Shown: piece by piece, positions 1 to 11,428 of the stretch | How the letters are laid out: each line of letters opens with the position of its first letter | How positions within the stretch are numbered: the stretch's first letter is position 1 | NCBI RefSeq assembly: GCF_000004075.3 | Contig: NC_026656.2 | Coordinates: 13,392,001 to 13,456,000, forward strand | Source: Cucumis sativus | Lineage: Eukaryota; Streptophyta; Magnoliopsida; Cucurbitales; Cucurbitaceae | Direction of reading: 5' to 3' | Length of the DNA: 64,000 bases | Translations under genes and position numbers: made by a program | The notes under the pieces: generated by a model | Told to the model about the DNA's origin: nothing | Seen by the model: only the letters and a program-made list of their open reading frames with translations | Databases searched by the model: none

Positions 1-1135
1 TGCAAACTTCTAAAGATACGATAGTTTGAAGAAATTGGAAGATTATTTTTTGTAATTTGATCCATAGTTAAGGATGAATTTGAACACTCAAAGTAATTAA
101 TAAAAATATTAATAAATAATAACAATGAGAATTAGAAGTAAATATTTTTTCTATAAAATGTTCAGATATAAAAATAAGACACATATTAGTTAACTTGTTT
201 TTAGGACTAAATCAAGATATTTGAAAGTGTATTATTACAATAAAATAAAATCTAGTAGATATAATCCTAAAAAAAAAACATTCCATTTCATATAGTTCAT
301 GTCAAATAATATCGAGAAACTATAGCAAAATAATAGTACTATATTAGTATGTCATAGTTCATCGTAGATAGATTTAAATATTTTATTATATTTAAAAATA
401 ACTAAATAATGTATCCAACCATTAAAGTTTAAAATGATATTAAAATACTTCATCATGATATGCTCTATAGTTTCAATTTCAGGAATGATTTATAAATATT
501 TTAGATGGGAAATGTTCATACCTGTGAAAGTGAATGTATAGTCAACACAAGCATAGCTTAATTGATAAAAGTTTTATACTGTTCACTTTGAAATCGAAGA
601 TTCGAATTCCCCAGCTCACATATTAAAGTAAGGGGAAAAATGTTATTGATCATATCCTCCTAACGTTACCATCAGTTTCTCACTAAGTCGCAACAAAAGC
701 CTCGAATAAGAGGCCGCACAAAAATATCATACTTCTTTACTCTTCTTTGAGCAAAAATACTTGGAAGAAGTAAAAAAAAAACAAACAAATCATCAATGAA
801 TTCCATTTTAGGCACAAACAAGCTAGAAAGAGCAAAAAAATCCTAACTTCGCTATGCAATATGACCTTTCTGTTGTTTTTTTTTTCCTAAAAAAATCGAT
901 GACACGACCAAAAAGTTGTACCAAAAACCCAGATCCTAGAATTCTACTTTCAGAGAAATGAGGCCCCAGTTAATAACTTATAAACAAGGTGCATCGTTGA
1001 TCATAATGGGTAAAGTGAAAAAGGCTTCGACATGAATGGGAATTGAATTGAAGAAGGAAAAAAAATTACCTTGTCAGCTATATGTAAATGATGAAAGCTT
1101 GTCTTGGGAGTTTTTCCTTTTTTTTTTTTTTAATG
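1..1135. other. AT-rich 3' flank of the UBC23-like gene
   Basis: No coding region is supported here. The right part is probably the 3' UTR of the minus-strand E2 gene that stops at 1136. A tRNA-derived SINE-like segment lies at about 541-640. The rest is AT-rich with homopolymer runs. Confidence 0.6.
541..640 (+). repeat. tRNA-derived SINE-like element
   Basis: The segment has a box-A-like stretch (agcatagcttaattgat, near 551) and, about 40 bases on, a box-B-like stretch (agattcgaattcccc, near 599). This is the spacing of an RNA polymerase III internal promoter. The acceptor stem and anticodon arm of a real tRNA are not recognisable, so it is read as a decayed SINE rather than a tRNA gene. 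Confidence 0.55.
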
Positions 1136-4100
1136 CTACAACTGTTGAAAATGCTTAAAATCTTGACAATCAGCTCCGACTTCGTTCAATGACGAGAAGA
1201 GCTTTGGAACAATCTTAGCGAGCATAAGCTTAAATCCAACAGATGTCGAGTTGGGATCACTTTCTACTCTTACAGAAGCATCTTCCGTGAGAGAGCCAAT
1301 TAAGTGACCTTTCATGTATGCATCACAGGCTTTCAGGATGAAATATCCACGCCTCCTAAAATGTTCCTTGATGAGTTCTTCAAAGTCCTATTCATGAACA
1401 AACTTCAAATAGTCAAACATAATATTTAAGTGAATATATCAATTGGAAAATAATTACATCATGAACTTCCTGAGTCAGCACAAATAAAATGTCAAAACAC
1501 AAAACAAAAACCATCATGATTGAGCAAGCATAAGGCAATGCAATATCTGAACCCATTTAGGAGGATAGTGGAAAAAAGGTAATCATATTTCCTACGGCAT
1601 GAAAATTAGAGAATTCAAATAAGCAACCCATTTGCTAAAAATATAGTATAACTAATTGGATTAAAAAATAGACCCATGGTCATATCCTGTCAAAGAGCTA
1701 ACATATATGCTCAAAATAAAATATTATGGAGCATGGAGAATAGTGACCGACTCAATGTGGAACTAACTATATGACAGGATGGATGCAAAATGTGTGAGAG
1801 AGAGTCATTTGAATATATAGAAAAACTACGTAGTTTAATGGGAACAAACAAACAATTAGCCCATGATGGCTTTCATCCCCTTTTGCAGTTTTCAGTTATT
1901 ATTTAAAAGTAAGTTTCCATCTGAAGGGGCAAAAGAAAGAAAGAAACTCGAGATACGTTCTAGACTTTTTAATGTATGTCATTGAGAGATTGTGGTCCAA
2001 AAAAGCTCACAACAAAGATTACTCACCTTGGGAGGCTTCCTCATAAGATACATGATTGTCTTGCAGTTTAATAAGAAAGTGTTTTCGTTGTACGACAATG
2101 AATTTTTCTCTCCTTCTGCTGTTCCAACTTGCTTGTCATATCCAGCTTCATTAAAATATGGTTTAGAATTTAACACCAATCCCTGAAGCGAGACCAACAC
2201 TTGAAGGATGCTAGATGACTTTGGATCCCACACTTCATTTCCTCTGCCAGTCCAAGTATTTAAAAGGCTAAGGCAGACTTTCCCTTCCTCATAAAGATTG
2301 GGATTTATCCGCCACCCACCTGAATGATAATACGCTGACTGCATCATAACGAACTCTGTCAGTGAATTATATAAACTATGGTATCCAGAGGTGGCCTGAT
2401 GCTATGACAGGTGGAATGATTAAAAGGCAAGTATTGCTTACTGGAGGAACATCAGGGTATTCTGGTGGGAGGTGAAAATCGAAGAAGAAGAGACCATCTT
2501 GGTAGGGGGTCCCGTAAGCCCCAACAATGACTGCTCTTAAAAGGTCCATACGATCTTCATAGACTCGAACATATATTCCATCTGTTACAAGAATTCACTT
2601 GTGGGTCAAAATCAGAAGCCAACTAACAGATACATGGATGAATCTCAGGAGACATGACATAACCACATAATCAAGCAAAGATGAGCATTGTTTACCTGGT
2701 AAATTATTCTGGAGGATACTCCAATCTTGCTGGATTTTCTTGAGCCATTTCCTTCCATTGTTAGTCTGCATGCAACAAAGCTCAATCATTCAAACTTGTG
2801 TAGAATTTTTCAAGTGAACATCCAAGTATTGATCAAAAGAAAAAAAATATCCTAAAACAAAAACCGCGAATAGGATTTTTCTTACATCATGAAAGTGGGG
2901 TGTCGAATCTTCAAAATATAACAAGGTTTGGATTGTTTTGTTAATTACTTACTTGTCCATTTGTACCAAGAAAATAATGGTCTAAAGGATCTTTAGCTAT
3001 ATCAAAGCCCTTGAAGCTGCAGGTACCATCCTCATGGCATGCTGAAGCATCTAATTCTACAGTCCTCAGATTGCTTGAAGTTTTTGCCGATTCTAACACT
3101 TCTGATGGCTCAGAAGCAACACCATCCTCTCCTCTTCCACAATCAGAGTTCATATCAGAAGCATCAAAAGAATTGGATTTAAGAGAGGTAGACTGAAGCC
3201 CAGAATCTTTTCCCTCTGAAGCTTGAATATCCAAGGATTGAATCTCACTTTCACTGTGGGAATCCAAATCCATTGAATCTGGATTTCTTGGTCCTCGTGA
3301 GAATATTCCAGCAGCCAATCTAGTAACAAATCGAAGTGCAGCAAGTGGAACAGATAGAGCTAGATTTCTTCCTGAATTACTCTGTTCACTTTCTTCCTCT
3401 TCAGAATTTGCACCAGTATCCTGCAGTTCGATATCCTAGAGACATTGACATGGAACATTATTTTGCTTAGAAAGAGATGCCATAATACATATCAGGTGCA
3501 ATTATTCTTCAAACCGTAGATAACAACATTACCATTGAATTCAAAGGTAGACCAATGAAAAAAGTAAATGAAAAAGAATCAGATTTAGATTTACAAGAAC
3601 TGTCACAATGTCAATCAACAGCACGAGGGGCATAACATATGGAGGGAAATCAATAAACAAATGATACTTGCCAAAGCCTTGGATAAAGAAATTGAAAGAA
3701 ATGATATCATGGAAAGTGGAGTGACAGATGCAATAAACTATCTACTAAAATACATTTTGAATCCCATCCATTAAAATAAAATTGCAACTGACAAGACATA
3801 CAGAAATTCTGACAATGACCTTTTGCAAGCAATACGTATAACTAATACAAAAGTGCATAGAGGCCCCTCATCATCACATTCACACGTTACCTGATTCTTC
3901 TTCAGTTTCATAGACAGAAAATCTAAGGTTTAAATTATTAGGATAGAACCATTCAAAACTACGTACGAGATACACCAACTTTGGTGTTTGAAAAGAATAA
4001 TACCTCCGCAGCATTCTCAACAGAATCCATTTCATCATTGTCAACTGTTTCCCAACTTGCAGCACCATTACTTACTTCACTACCAGCAGCAATTGATTCA

Positions 4101-6791
4101 TCATCATCATCTCGACCAACAACATAAATTGCTTGAGGGCCAACCTTAGTAAATCAACAAACACTTTTTCACTTAATTACTAAACTATAAGGATGAGAAA
4201 GGTGAAAACTATTGAAAACTAAATGAGTTACAAAGTGATAAACCATAGCCTCCATCATCAAGAGAAAGCAAACAGAAAAAAAAAAATTTAATACTTTTAC
4301 AACTTTTTTTTGTTAATAGAGAAACCAAACTTTCATTGAAAAAATATGAAAGGATGTTTGTCCATACAAAAAAGAAGCTCAAAAAAGAGGGAGAAAAACT
4401 ACAAACCACAAAAGGGGGATTCAATCCAACAAAATAAACCCTAGCGAGTAATTACAAAAAGGTCTGCTCAAGAAAATTCAAAGAGAACACACAAGGACTA
4501 AACAATATGAATTGCTATTCAATAAAACTTAAAAGCCAAGTGGATGTAACACTCAAAATAGCATCTAATTCTTGCCACCTATGAAAATATAAGAATAAGT
4601 GAATAACAATTCGTAATCCTGTCCTACATAACAAAATTGTTTAATTCCAATTATAAGGCATTCTATCTTTTATGAGAAGATTATAAACCAGTTGGTCACA
4701 TTGTATAACGTTCAAGACTAACCAAGAATCATTTTCAAAATTTTAAGAAACGAAAAATACCGTTGAAACCATGCCATTAGCCCAAGTAACTTCAATATCA
4801 CCATTCTTAAGGCCAGTTATATTTCCAACCCAAGAGAGATCTGAGAAGTCGATGCAATCATCACTACATGATGTATCTTCTATTTTCTGGCTTCCTGAAG
4901 CATTGTTGAACTCTGTACAACTCATCATCTCATTCGTTGAACTCTGCTGCTTTAATTCCTCTGTATTGATTCCCAAAGACATTGCCTCTGCAGAATCAGA
5001 AACAGGGGACAATCGAACAACCACGTCACCATAACAGTAGTCATAATCTGGATGCCCCTCTAGCTCATATACACTAACAATTTCTTCTTTGTCAAATTCT
5101 CGAGGATCCTCTGCCCTGGAGACTGGTTTTAACCACCTCACACAGGCTGTTCGCTCCTTTGCATGTACACTTTTCACAACTCCAACTCGCCTGCTTTCGC
5201 TAACATCATCATCATTATCGGAGGCCTTCTCAACCACATACTGTTCTGGAACAAATTCATGATCACCTGGATTATCAATTGGAATCAAGCTTGTTGAATC
5301 CAGTCCAAGTTCGGTTTGTCCATCCTGCCATGCAACATCAACTCGTGTCTTAGTATTGATAATTAGAAGGGCTCTCTCAAAGTTTTCCTCTTTCTTTCTA
5401 GCCTTCTTATCTCTCCTGACAACAACTTTGCGAATTTTTTTGCGATGTAGAGGCCAAGTCTCATGGGCAGTCTCCTTGAGAGCTCTAGAACTACTAGATT
5501 CGGGCAAACTATTATCCACAGGATTCCTATAATTTCCATCGCATGCACTAATGGAATCAAGATCAGTGGATTCAGTTGTCCCACTTAATTCATCTAGCAC
5601 AGTATCCTCTGAATCACAAGCACCCACCGATTGTGCACAATCTAATGTGTTGGTCACTGAAAGTTCTGTTTGTGATGGGTCCTTAGTCAGGCCAGCGGAG
5701 AATGATGGAGGAAGAAGACACCAGTCACCCAACTGCCAATTAGCATGTGAGAAACAAGTTAATAACCTTAAGTTCTTTGGGGTTTGTTCTTCGGCTGGGG
5801 CAGTAGAAGAATCTGGTCCATATCCAGCAGACGCTATCCAATAAATGAACACTGAACCAACTGTAACTTTCGTGACAGTGCCTTCCAAGCGATTAGGTTT
5901 CCATAAACCAGAAAGCCATTTAGAATTCTTAAAAACTGTTGAAGTTGCCCTTACACGCTGACCAGGATAGTAGGGAAAGTTTGCATCTTCAAGGGTATTT
6001 TTAGAAACTGGTTTGAGCCGCAATGGCTCTGCCTTTGTGACTTTACACTTAGAGCCATCATCAAACATCACAGTCACATTATCCAATACATCATCAACTC
6101 TACCCAACCATGGACCAAGGACCACATAATCTCCCACTGTGAAATCTCTCACACGTTTTAAGTCTTTAGATGATATATCTTTCATGATTGATCCATCGGG
6201 AACTAACAAATCAACAGAGATATTAACATCTACCACAACACCTGCTTGCCCTGTTGGATCAGAAACAGCAGCAACAAAATCACCATGTACAAACCCCCTA
6301 TCAATGACTGTTAAATCATTGACATGCTGAGTTGTCTCACTTTCATCCATCCAAAGGACACGAACTTCATTATCAGGAAGAGGTTGGCTCTTATAATTAT
6401 CTCCGTTGGAATGTCTGCCATTACCGTCATCACCACAATTTTCCTTGTTCTGACCTTCTTTCTCTCCATCACCATCATTATCATCACACTCATCATCATT
6501 CCCACCATCTTCACCGTCATCATCTTCATCTTCATCATCAGTAATGTCGCTATCTGAATCAGCATCACCAGCAACTTCAGTCACAATCCCTATCATACCA
6601 CTACCTTTGCTTTTTACAATATCTTGCCTGTATATATGCGGAATATTAGGTTTATCGCTTGTATTCTCATTTTTTATTCTAGCTTCATCATTATTTATAG
6701 TTGTAATCTGGATATCACTTGAAGAAACACCATCTCTGTTGTTGCAAGTACCAATAAGAGACTCCTTGTCCACAGAATCCTGTTGCTCCAT
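1136..6791 (-). CDS. UBC23: Giant E2 ubiquitin-conjugating enzyme, UBC23/UBE2O type
   Basis: Coding exons on the minus strand: 6791-4761, 4144-4004, 3435-2953, 2765-2696, 2581-2442, 2338-2027 and 1387-1136. Every junction is GT-AG and keeps frame, giving 1142 aa. The ATG at 6791 follows directly on a pyrimidine-rich acceptor ending in AG, so I prefer it to an in-frame ATG 12 codons upstream. The N-terminal 880 residues are the plant UBE2O-like region, with a long Asp/Glu-rich tract near residues 85-135 and a basic RKKIRK-type patch. The UBC fold covers about residues 888-1070 (GRKWLKKIQQDW, DGLFFFDFHLPPEYP, YHSGGWRINPNLYEEGKVCLSLLNTW); the catalytic cysteine is about residue 977. The family attaches ubiquitin and can act as an E2/E3 hybrid. 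Length and the absence of any visible miR399-type site favour UBC23 over the phosphate regulator PHO2/UBC24 (about 900 aa). Intron 1 holds a LINE tail. Confidence 0.93.
4300..4465 (-). repeat. LINE-like 3' tail with poly(A)
   Basis: Read on the minus strand, this piece runs through a T- and GT-rich 3'-UTR-like sequence, a stretch like ttcaatgaaagtttggtttc (4344-4325) and then an A-rich end. Plant non-LTR retrotransposon 3' ends with a poly(A) tail look like this. It lies in the first coding intron (4145-4760) of the UBC23-like gene, in the same orientation. No reverse transcriptase is attached, so it is a 5'-truncated copy. Identification is from memory of the family's appearance. Confidence 0.45.
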
Positions 6792-7705
6792 CTGAAAAGA
6801 AGAAGGGAGAAAGATAAGTAAATCCATAACTGAAATATGTAATTCAAGTATATTAAGATAATTTTCAGCTCAACCTAGTGATTTACATTTGTCAAAGTCA
6901 TAACTAAGAAGCACAGAAACAGAAATCAGAAACATAAATGAAGCAGTATAGAATGACAACATATCAGTTATAAAAGAATTAGACCAGTAACAAGGTTGGG
7001 GAACATTGCATAGAAGTTATTATGTATACTTTTGTGTGTTCTAAAGAATTGAAGGTACAGACTTCCATCCATCTATTCAATTTTAAACAGGTTTGATGTC
7101 CGCAGCTCAAATATATTACTCTACTGACATTACATACTCGAACAACAAAATATAGTCAAGCATTCCACATAATATCCTATTCTTAAAAAGATCACCTCAA
7201 TCATCATTTTCCACACTTCTTACATACTGGATTAAGACGTAGAAAGTAAAACGTATATATTATCCTTTTTCAGCTTTCTATAGGTCATTTATCTCAGATT
7301 CTTGAGTACTTGATGTAAATATTCTTAGTTTTGACGGAAAACTACTAAACCTTTTTATTTTAACTTTCTCAACCAAATGCACCTCCCATGTGTCCCATGA
7401 CCATAACTAAGAAGCACAGATATGAATACAACACATGAATACAACATAGCACAGAAATGCATCATTTTTAAAAAACCTAGGACAAAGACACAACAAATAC
7501 ATGTTTATTAAAATAAATAGAAAATTCAAATTCAATAAGTTTATTCATTTGTATGCTAAAAAAGTAATGTGATGTATTTTGCTCTCAAGTTTTATTATTT
7601 GTGCGCTATCTCTATGGTGCAAGATTTGGGTATCAGATCTTGCCATCCTTCTGTGATTCAGCCTCCAACAATGCCCTCACATGACTCTCTAGCCCACATG
7701 TTGTC

Positions 7706-8090
7706 AAGTGGACTCCCCCTTCTCAGCAGTCTTTCAAGGTGAATTCTGATACAGTTGTTATCAATGATAAAATCAGTATCGGAGTGGTTGTTCATGACTC
7801 CAAAGGTGACACGATAATGGTATTAGAAAGTTCCTTCTCACTAATTGGTTTAGTTGAACTTGCTGAGGTAGTTGCTCTCCATGAAGATATAAGGTCTTAG
7901 AGATGGACCTTTCTCCTCTTTGGGCTGAAACAAATTCCAAAATCCTCGGGAACCTTCTCATAGGAAAATATCGCTATACCAACATTGTTCTCAATTCGTG
8001 ATCTTCTTCATAAAGAGGCTATTAAGGGATTTATACTTAAATTATAAGTGCAACATAGTTGCCCACAAGCTAGCGTGACATCTTTGAATA
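7706..8090 (+). pseudogene. Decayed plant RNase H-like (RVT_3) domain of a LINE
   Basis: Translation of the plus strand from 7706 gives a typical opening: W-T-P-P, then FKVNSD, then IGVVVHDSKGD, and after a short gap ELAEVVALHED. This is the order of the plant RVT_3 RNase H domain (WxPPxxGxxKxNxDGA, GxGxVxRDxxGxxV, AExxALxxGL). A TAG stop follows at about 7900. Further frames keep recognisable later parts: ETNSKILGNLL, then a segment ending VQHSCPQASV that resembles the HVxRxANxxAH region. There are several stops and frame changes, so it is nonfunctional. It is antisense to the host gene. No upstream reverse transcriptase is visible. Confidence 0.75.
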
Positions 8091-8934
8091 CAAGATCGTC
8101 GGTGATTCGGGTGGAAGAACACCCTCCATGTGTGCATTCTCTTTTACTTTCATATTCTAGTTTCTCTAACTTGGGTATTTTTGTTTTTCAATTATGCTTA
8201 AAAAACAAATGTTCAATATGTGTCAAACAAATGTTAGACCTTTATTGACCACTTGTGTCAAACACATATTTATTATGTTAACAAGTGTCTAACACACATC
8301 CAACAAATGTCAAAGGTCCAAGTGTCTATCTGTCTGGAACTCTATCGAAACTAAGTTTTCATGTTTCTAAGGTCCCCAAAGCATGCTTTGTGTATCCTTG
8401 TTGTGTGAAAGATCTAAAAGAATTGAACACTTCAAATCATATGCCAATAGATGTTCGGGTTGGATCTTCAACTCCACACACAATAAGAGTATTCATGCTT
8501 CATAGGCGCCAACCTTGGCAGCCAAGAAAATGAACAAACAAAATCTGCAGGCTTTGAGTCTTTCAAGTCTTAGGAAGCAAAAAATAATAATGCATGAACT
8601 AATCATTGAAATTTTACTCAAGGCGAACGATCAAGTCAAATAAACACACTAAATTTATTTCCTTTTTCTTTCATAATATTTTCTTCAAGTATAGAAAAGT
8701 TATAGAAAGAACAGAGAAGCAGTAGGTGGACATTTAGAACAAATTTTGGACGAAACAATTAGGAGATTGAGATGCTTTGCAGGTAATTTCTGCAAGCACT
8801 TAGAAGCAGTGACCAAATACATTTCCAAATTTCCAATAGTGTCTCTAAATCATCACCACTAACACAAACACAAAATGAAAAATTCGGGGTTGCTAATATT
8901 TCTACTAAGACAAGAGGACCAACCCAAGTGAGCG

Positions 8935-9010
8935 TAGCTCAACTCAATAGTAATTGGCCTTCCTCCCTCAAACTTGAAGGTTTGATCCCCATCCTACAGT
9001 TGTACTAAAA
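8935..9010 (+). repeat. tRNA-derived SINE-like element
   Basis: A box-A-like gcgtagctcaactcaatag stretch (near 8932) is followed at the correct distance by a box-B-like aaggtttgatcccc stretch (near 8978), as in RNA polymerase III-driven SINE heads. It sits in the probable 5'-UTR intron of the UBC23-like gene, opposite to it. Confidence 0.55.
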
Positions 9011-9475
9011 GAAAAGGAGCAACATGAATATAAAAAATGTCCCCAGAAGGAGCCCATTTATACCACCAATTACTATAACCATCCATTGATTCTATAAACC
9101 AGCAATCATCAGACTGCCCATAAGAAGGCACCCAATTGACGCCTTCGGACAAACAATCCCAAGTTGGTTAAATCAGATGCCACAAGAAAGAATAATGGAT
9201 AAAACAACCAATACCAATCCTAGACTTACAATTCAAATGCTCAAAGCACGTAATAAATACCAGCAGAATGAACCAATCATCGAAATAAATAAATAAATAA
9301 CAAAAAAACAAACAAAAGAAGTTGAAACCCACCATTGAAAACCTTCACAGATCAATCCTTTGAGCTAAATTGAAATACCCCAGAAGCTTAAACCAACAAA
9401 AAAGAAAAAGTATTCAATCCAAAAGCTCAATCCAATACAGAAACCAAAAGAATAAGAGCTAAGGAAAATGAGAAC

Positions 9476-9715
9476 CTGTGGAGAGAGAAGTGGAAAGAGA
9501 AAGGGCAATCTGAGAATCTTCGTGGATTGAAGGGAAAGAAGGCGATGCGATGAAGAAAAAAAAAAAAAGGAGGTCTCTGATTTTGAACGGAGGGTTCCTT
9601 CAAACGCCCACTTCGAACCCAAGAATATATTGCCAGAGAACCAAGAAATGGGAGAGAAAATTTGAGGGAGGAGCTGGAAAGAAAGCACCGGGGCCGAGGG
9701 GGATGGATTTGTAAA
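9476..9715 (-). promoter_or_regulatory. Likely 5' leader exon of the UBC23-like gene
   Basis: On the minus strand this segment is strongly pyrimidine-rich (CTTCTCTCTCC, TTTCTCTTTCC) and comparatively GC-rich against AT-rich flanks. It ends at a GT donor (9475-9474). That fits a plant 5' UTR exon, with the transcription start somewhere near 9700. The exact start is not visible. Confidence 0.45.
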
Positions 9716-11428
9716 TATTCTACAATTTGGGGTCCATTTTGAGAATACGTTAAAGCTTTTGGGCCTTATTGTTACATATTTGTATATGCATCGAATGGTA
9801 TGATAAAATAGAAAAATCACAACTCAGGTCGATACGATGATCCTTCACTTTAGTGATTGAAAGTTTTGTGATACATTGGACTTTCATACTCCATTGTTAA
9901 GCTCATATCAAAATATAATACTTTTAAAATTGGATAGTTATATAACATCCAACTTGACAGATTTATAGTGTTTTTTACCTTCAATTACATTTTGTTTGGA
10001 AAAACCATCCGTTAAATATTTTAACATTTATAAATAATTCAAATCACATTCTTAGTCAAAATTCTTTTTTAGAAATGTATGTACATTTATTGTAATAATC
10101 TATTTTATGAAACAAACATTTGAAAAAGTCTACACGTGTTTGAAAATTAATGCATATAGATGATTTCAAATATAAATATCATAAATAGTCTCAATTAATT
10201 ATCATAAATTTAATTTACTTATTAAAATTTCACACGAACCAAGAAAGGTAAATTGACGTAATGATGTGTACTCAATTTTAACGATACAAATTTAGTTGTA
10301 TAAGTTCATACTTTCTCTTAAAATTACGATTATCTAAATTTGTATACTTAATTTCTTAAGCTCCTAAGTTGAAAACATTCTTATTTAGTTTCAACTTTTG
10401 AATAACAATTATTAAGTTATTTGTATAAACAGTAATAATTATTAAATTGTTGCCACAGAAAATTAAAAAGAAAAATTTCTCTATTTGGCTTCCTTTAAAC
10501 CACTTTTCCTATCTCCTTGCAAGTGGGTATTTGTGTTTGTAAATGTTTGAAGTTAGAGGGGATGAGTGGATCCAATTGAGGTCTAAACCAAACCATTCTT
10601 TTTATTAATAGAAAAACTGTAAAAAAAATAAATGATAAAATTGACAAAATAGTCTAATAATTTATTTTTTCATTTGTAGATTTTGTTGGCATAAAATGTA
10701 AACGGTCTTTTTTTATTAACCTCAAACGGTTTAATAAATGTCCAACTTCATCAATGAATAAGGATTTTGACGTATTCCTTTAGCTTTCAAATTATTATTT
10801 TGCAAGTTTAAGAATTAGAATTTTTCATAACTAAAGTAAACCAAACCATGAGAAAATTGGGTGATTGGAACATAATAAATATACATATTAAATTTGGAAT
10901 TGAAGCAAAGGAAATTGAAAGGTGCTTTTCTTGAGGAATATATTGACTTTAAATATTGAAATGGAAGAACATGTTTCACAAGGCAAGTTAGAGTTTAACC
11001 TTTTATTGTCTATGAAACTAAATGCTTTAAAAAAGAAATATGAAAATTATTTACACCCTACACCCTGAATTTAAATACATTTTGTATGTGAATCAATTTA
11101 GGATATATCATCAAACAAAAATAGGGAATAAATTAAAATGCTCAACCTCATCTATTAAATAAATTGAACCACAAGAGATAATATCTGAATAAGTAAGCTG
11201 CCAAACATCTCCAAAAGACAAGAAATAAATTTATTACAAATACATTTGAAAAAAAAAATATTATGTTGCCCATTTAAAACAGGGCATGATCAGCAGTACT
11301 TGTTTGGAACAAAAATCTCTGCTCTTATGTCTAAATAAATATCCTCGCCAAAATTCAATCTACCATGTATTATCTAAAACAATGACTCTAAGCATATTTT
11401 ACCTTAACCTTAGATTTTGATATCCTTT
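9716..11428. other. Intergenic, AT-rich
   Basis: This lies between the 5' end of the UBC23-like gene and the 3' end of the IF-3 gene. The right few hundred bases are probably the IF-3 3' UTR. The left end is probably the E2 promoter. No gene, tRNA or clear repeat is supported. Confidence 0.6.

Larger units (their letters stand above)
6792..9475 (-). other. Probable 5'-UTR intron of the UBC23-like gene
   Basis: The start codon at 6791 is immediately preceded (minus strand) by a strong polypyrimidine-AG acceptor. A GT donor context lies at 9475-9474 after a CT-rich leader. One intron of about 2.7 kb would join them; extra UTR exons cannot be excluded. It contains an RNase H relic (7706-8090), a run of short TGTC-AACA-type repeats (about 8200-8325) and a SINE-like segment (8935-9010). 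No other gene is seen. Confidence 0.5.

Noticed and set aside
541..640. Functional tRNA gene
   Set aside because: Box A and box B words are present but no acceptor stem or anticodon arm can be folded.
6311..6574. Met/Ile/His-rich ORFs on both strands over this stretch
   Set aside because: They are shadows of the Asp/Glu-rich GAT/GAA codon tract in the E2 gene.
1136..6791. PHO2/UBC24, the miR399-regulated phosphate E2
   Set aside because: The protein is 1142 aa, nearer to UBC23 than to the roughly 900-aa UBC24, and I saw no miR399-type complementary sites in the 5' region.
9365..9820. 151-codon minus-strand ORF rich in Phe/Ser/Leu
   Set aside because: It covers the pyrimidine-rich leader and promoter of the UBC23-like gene and has no domain; CT-rich leaders readily give such ORFs.
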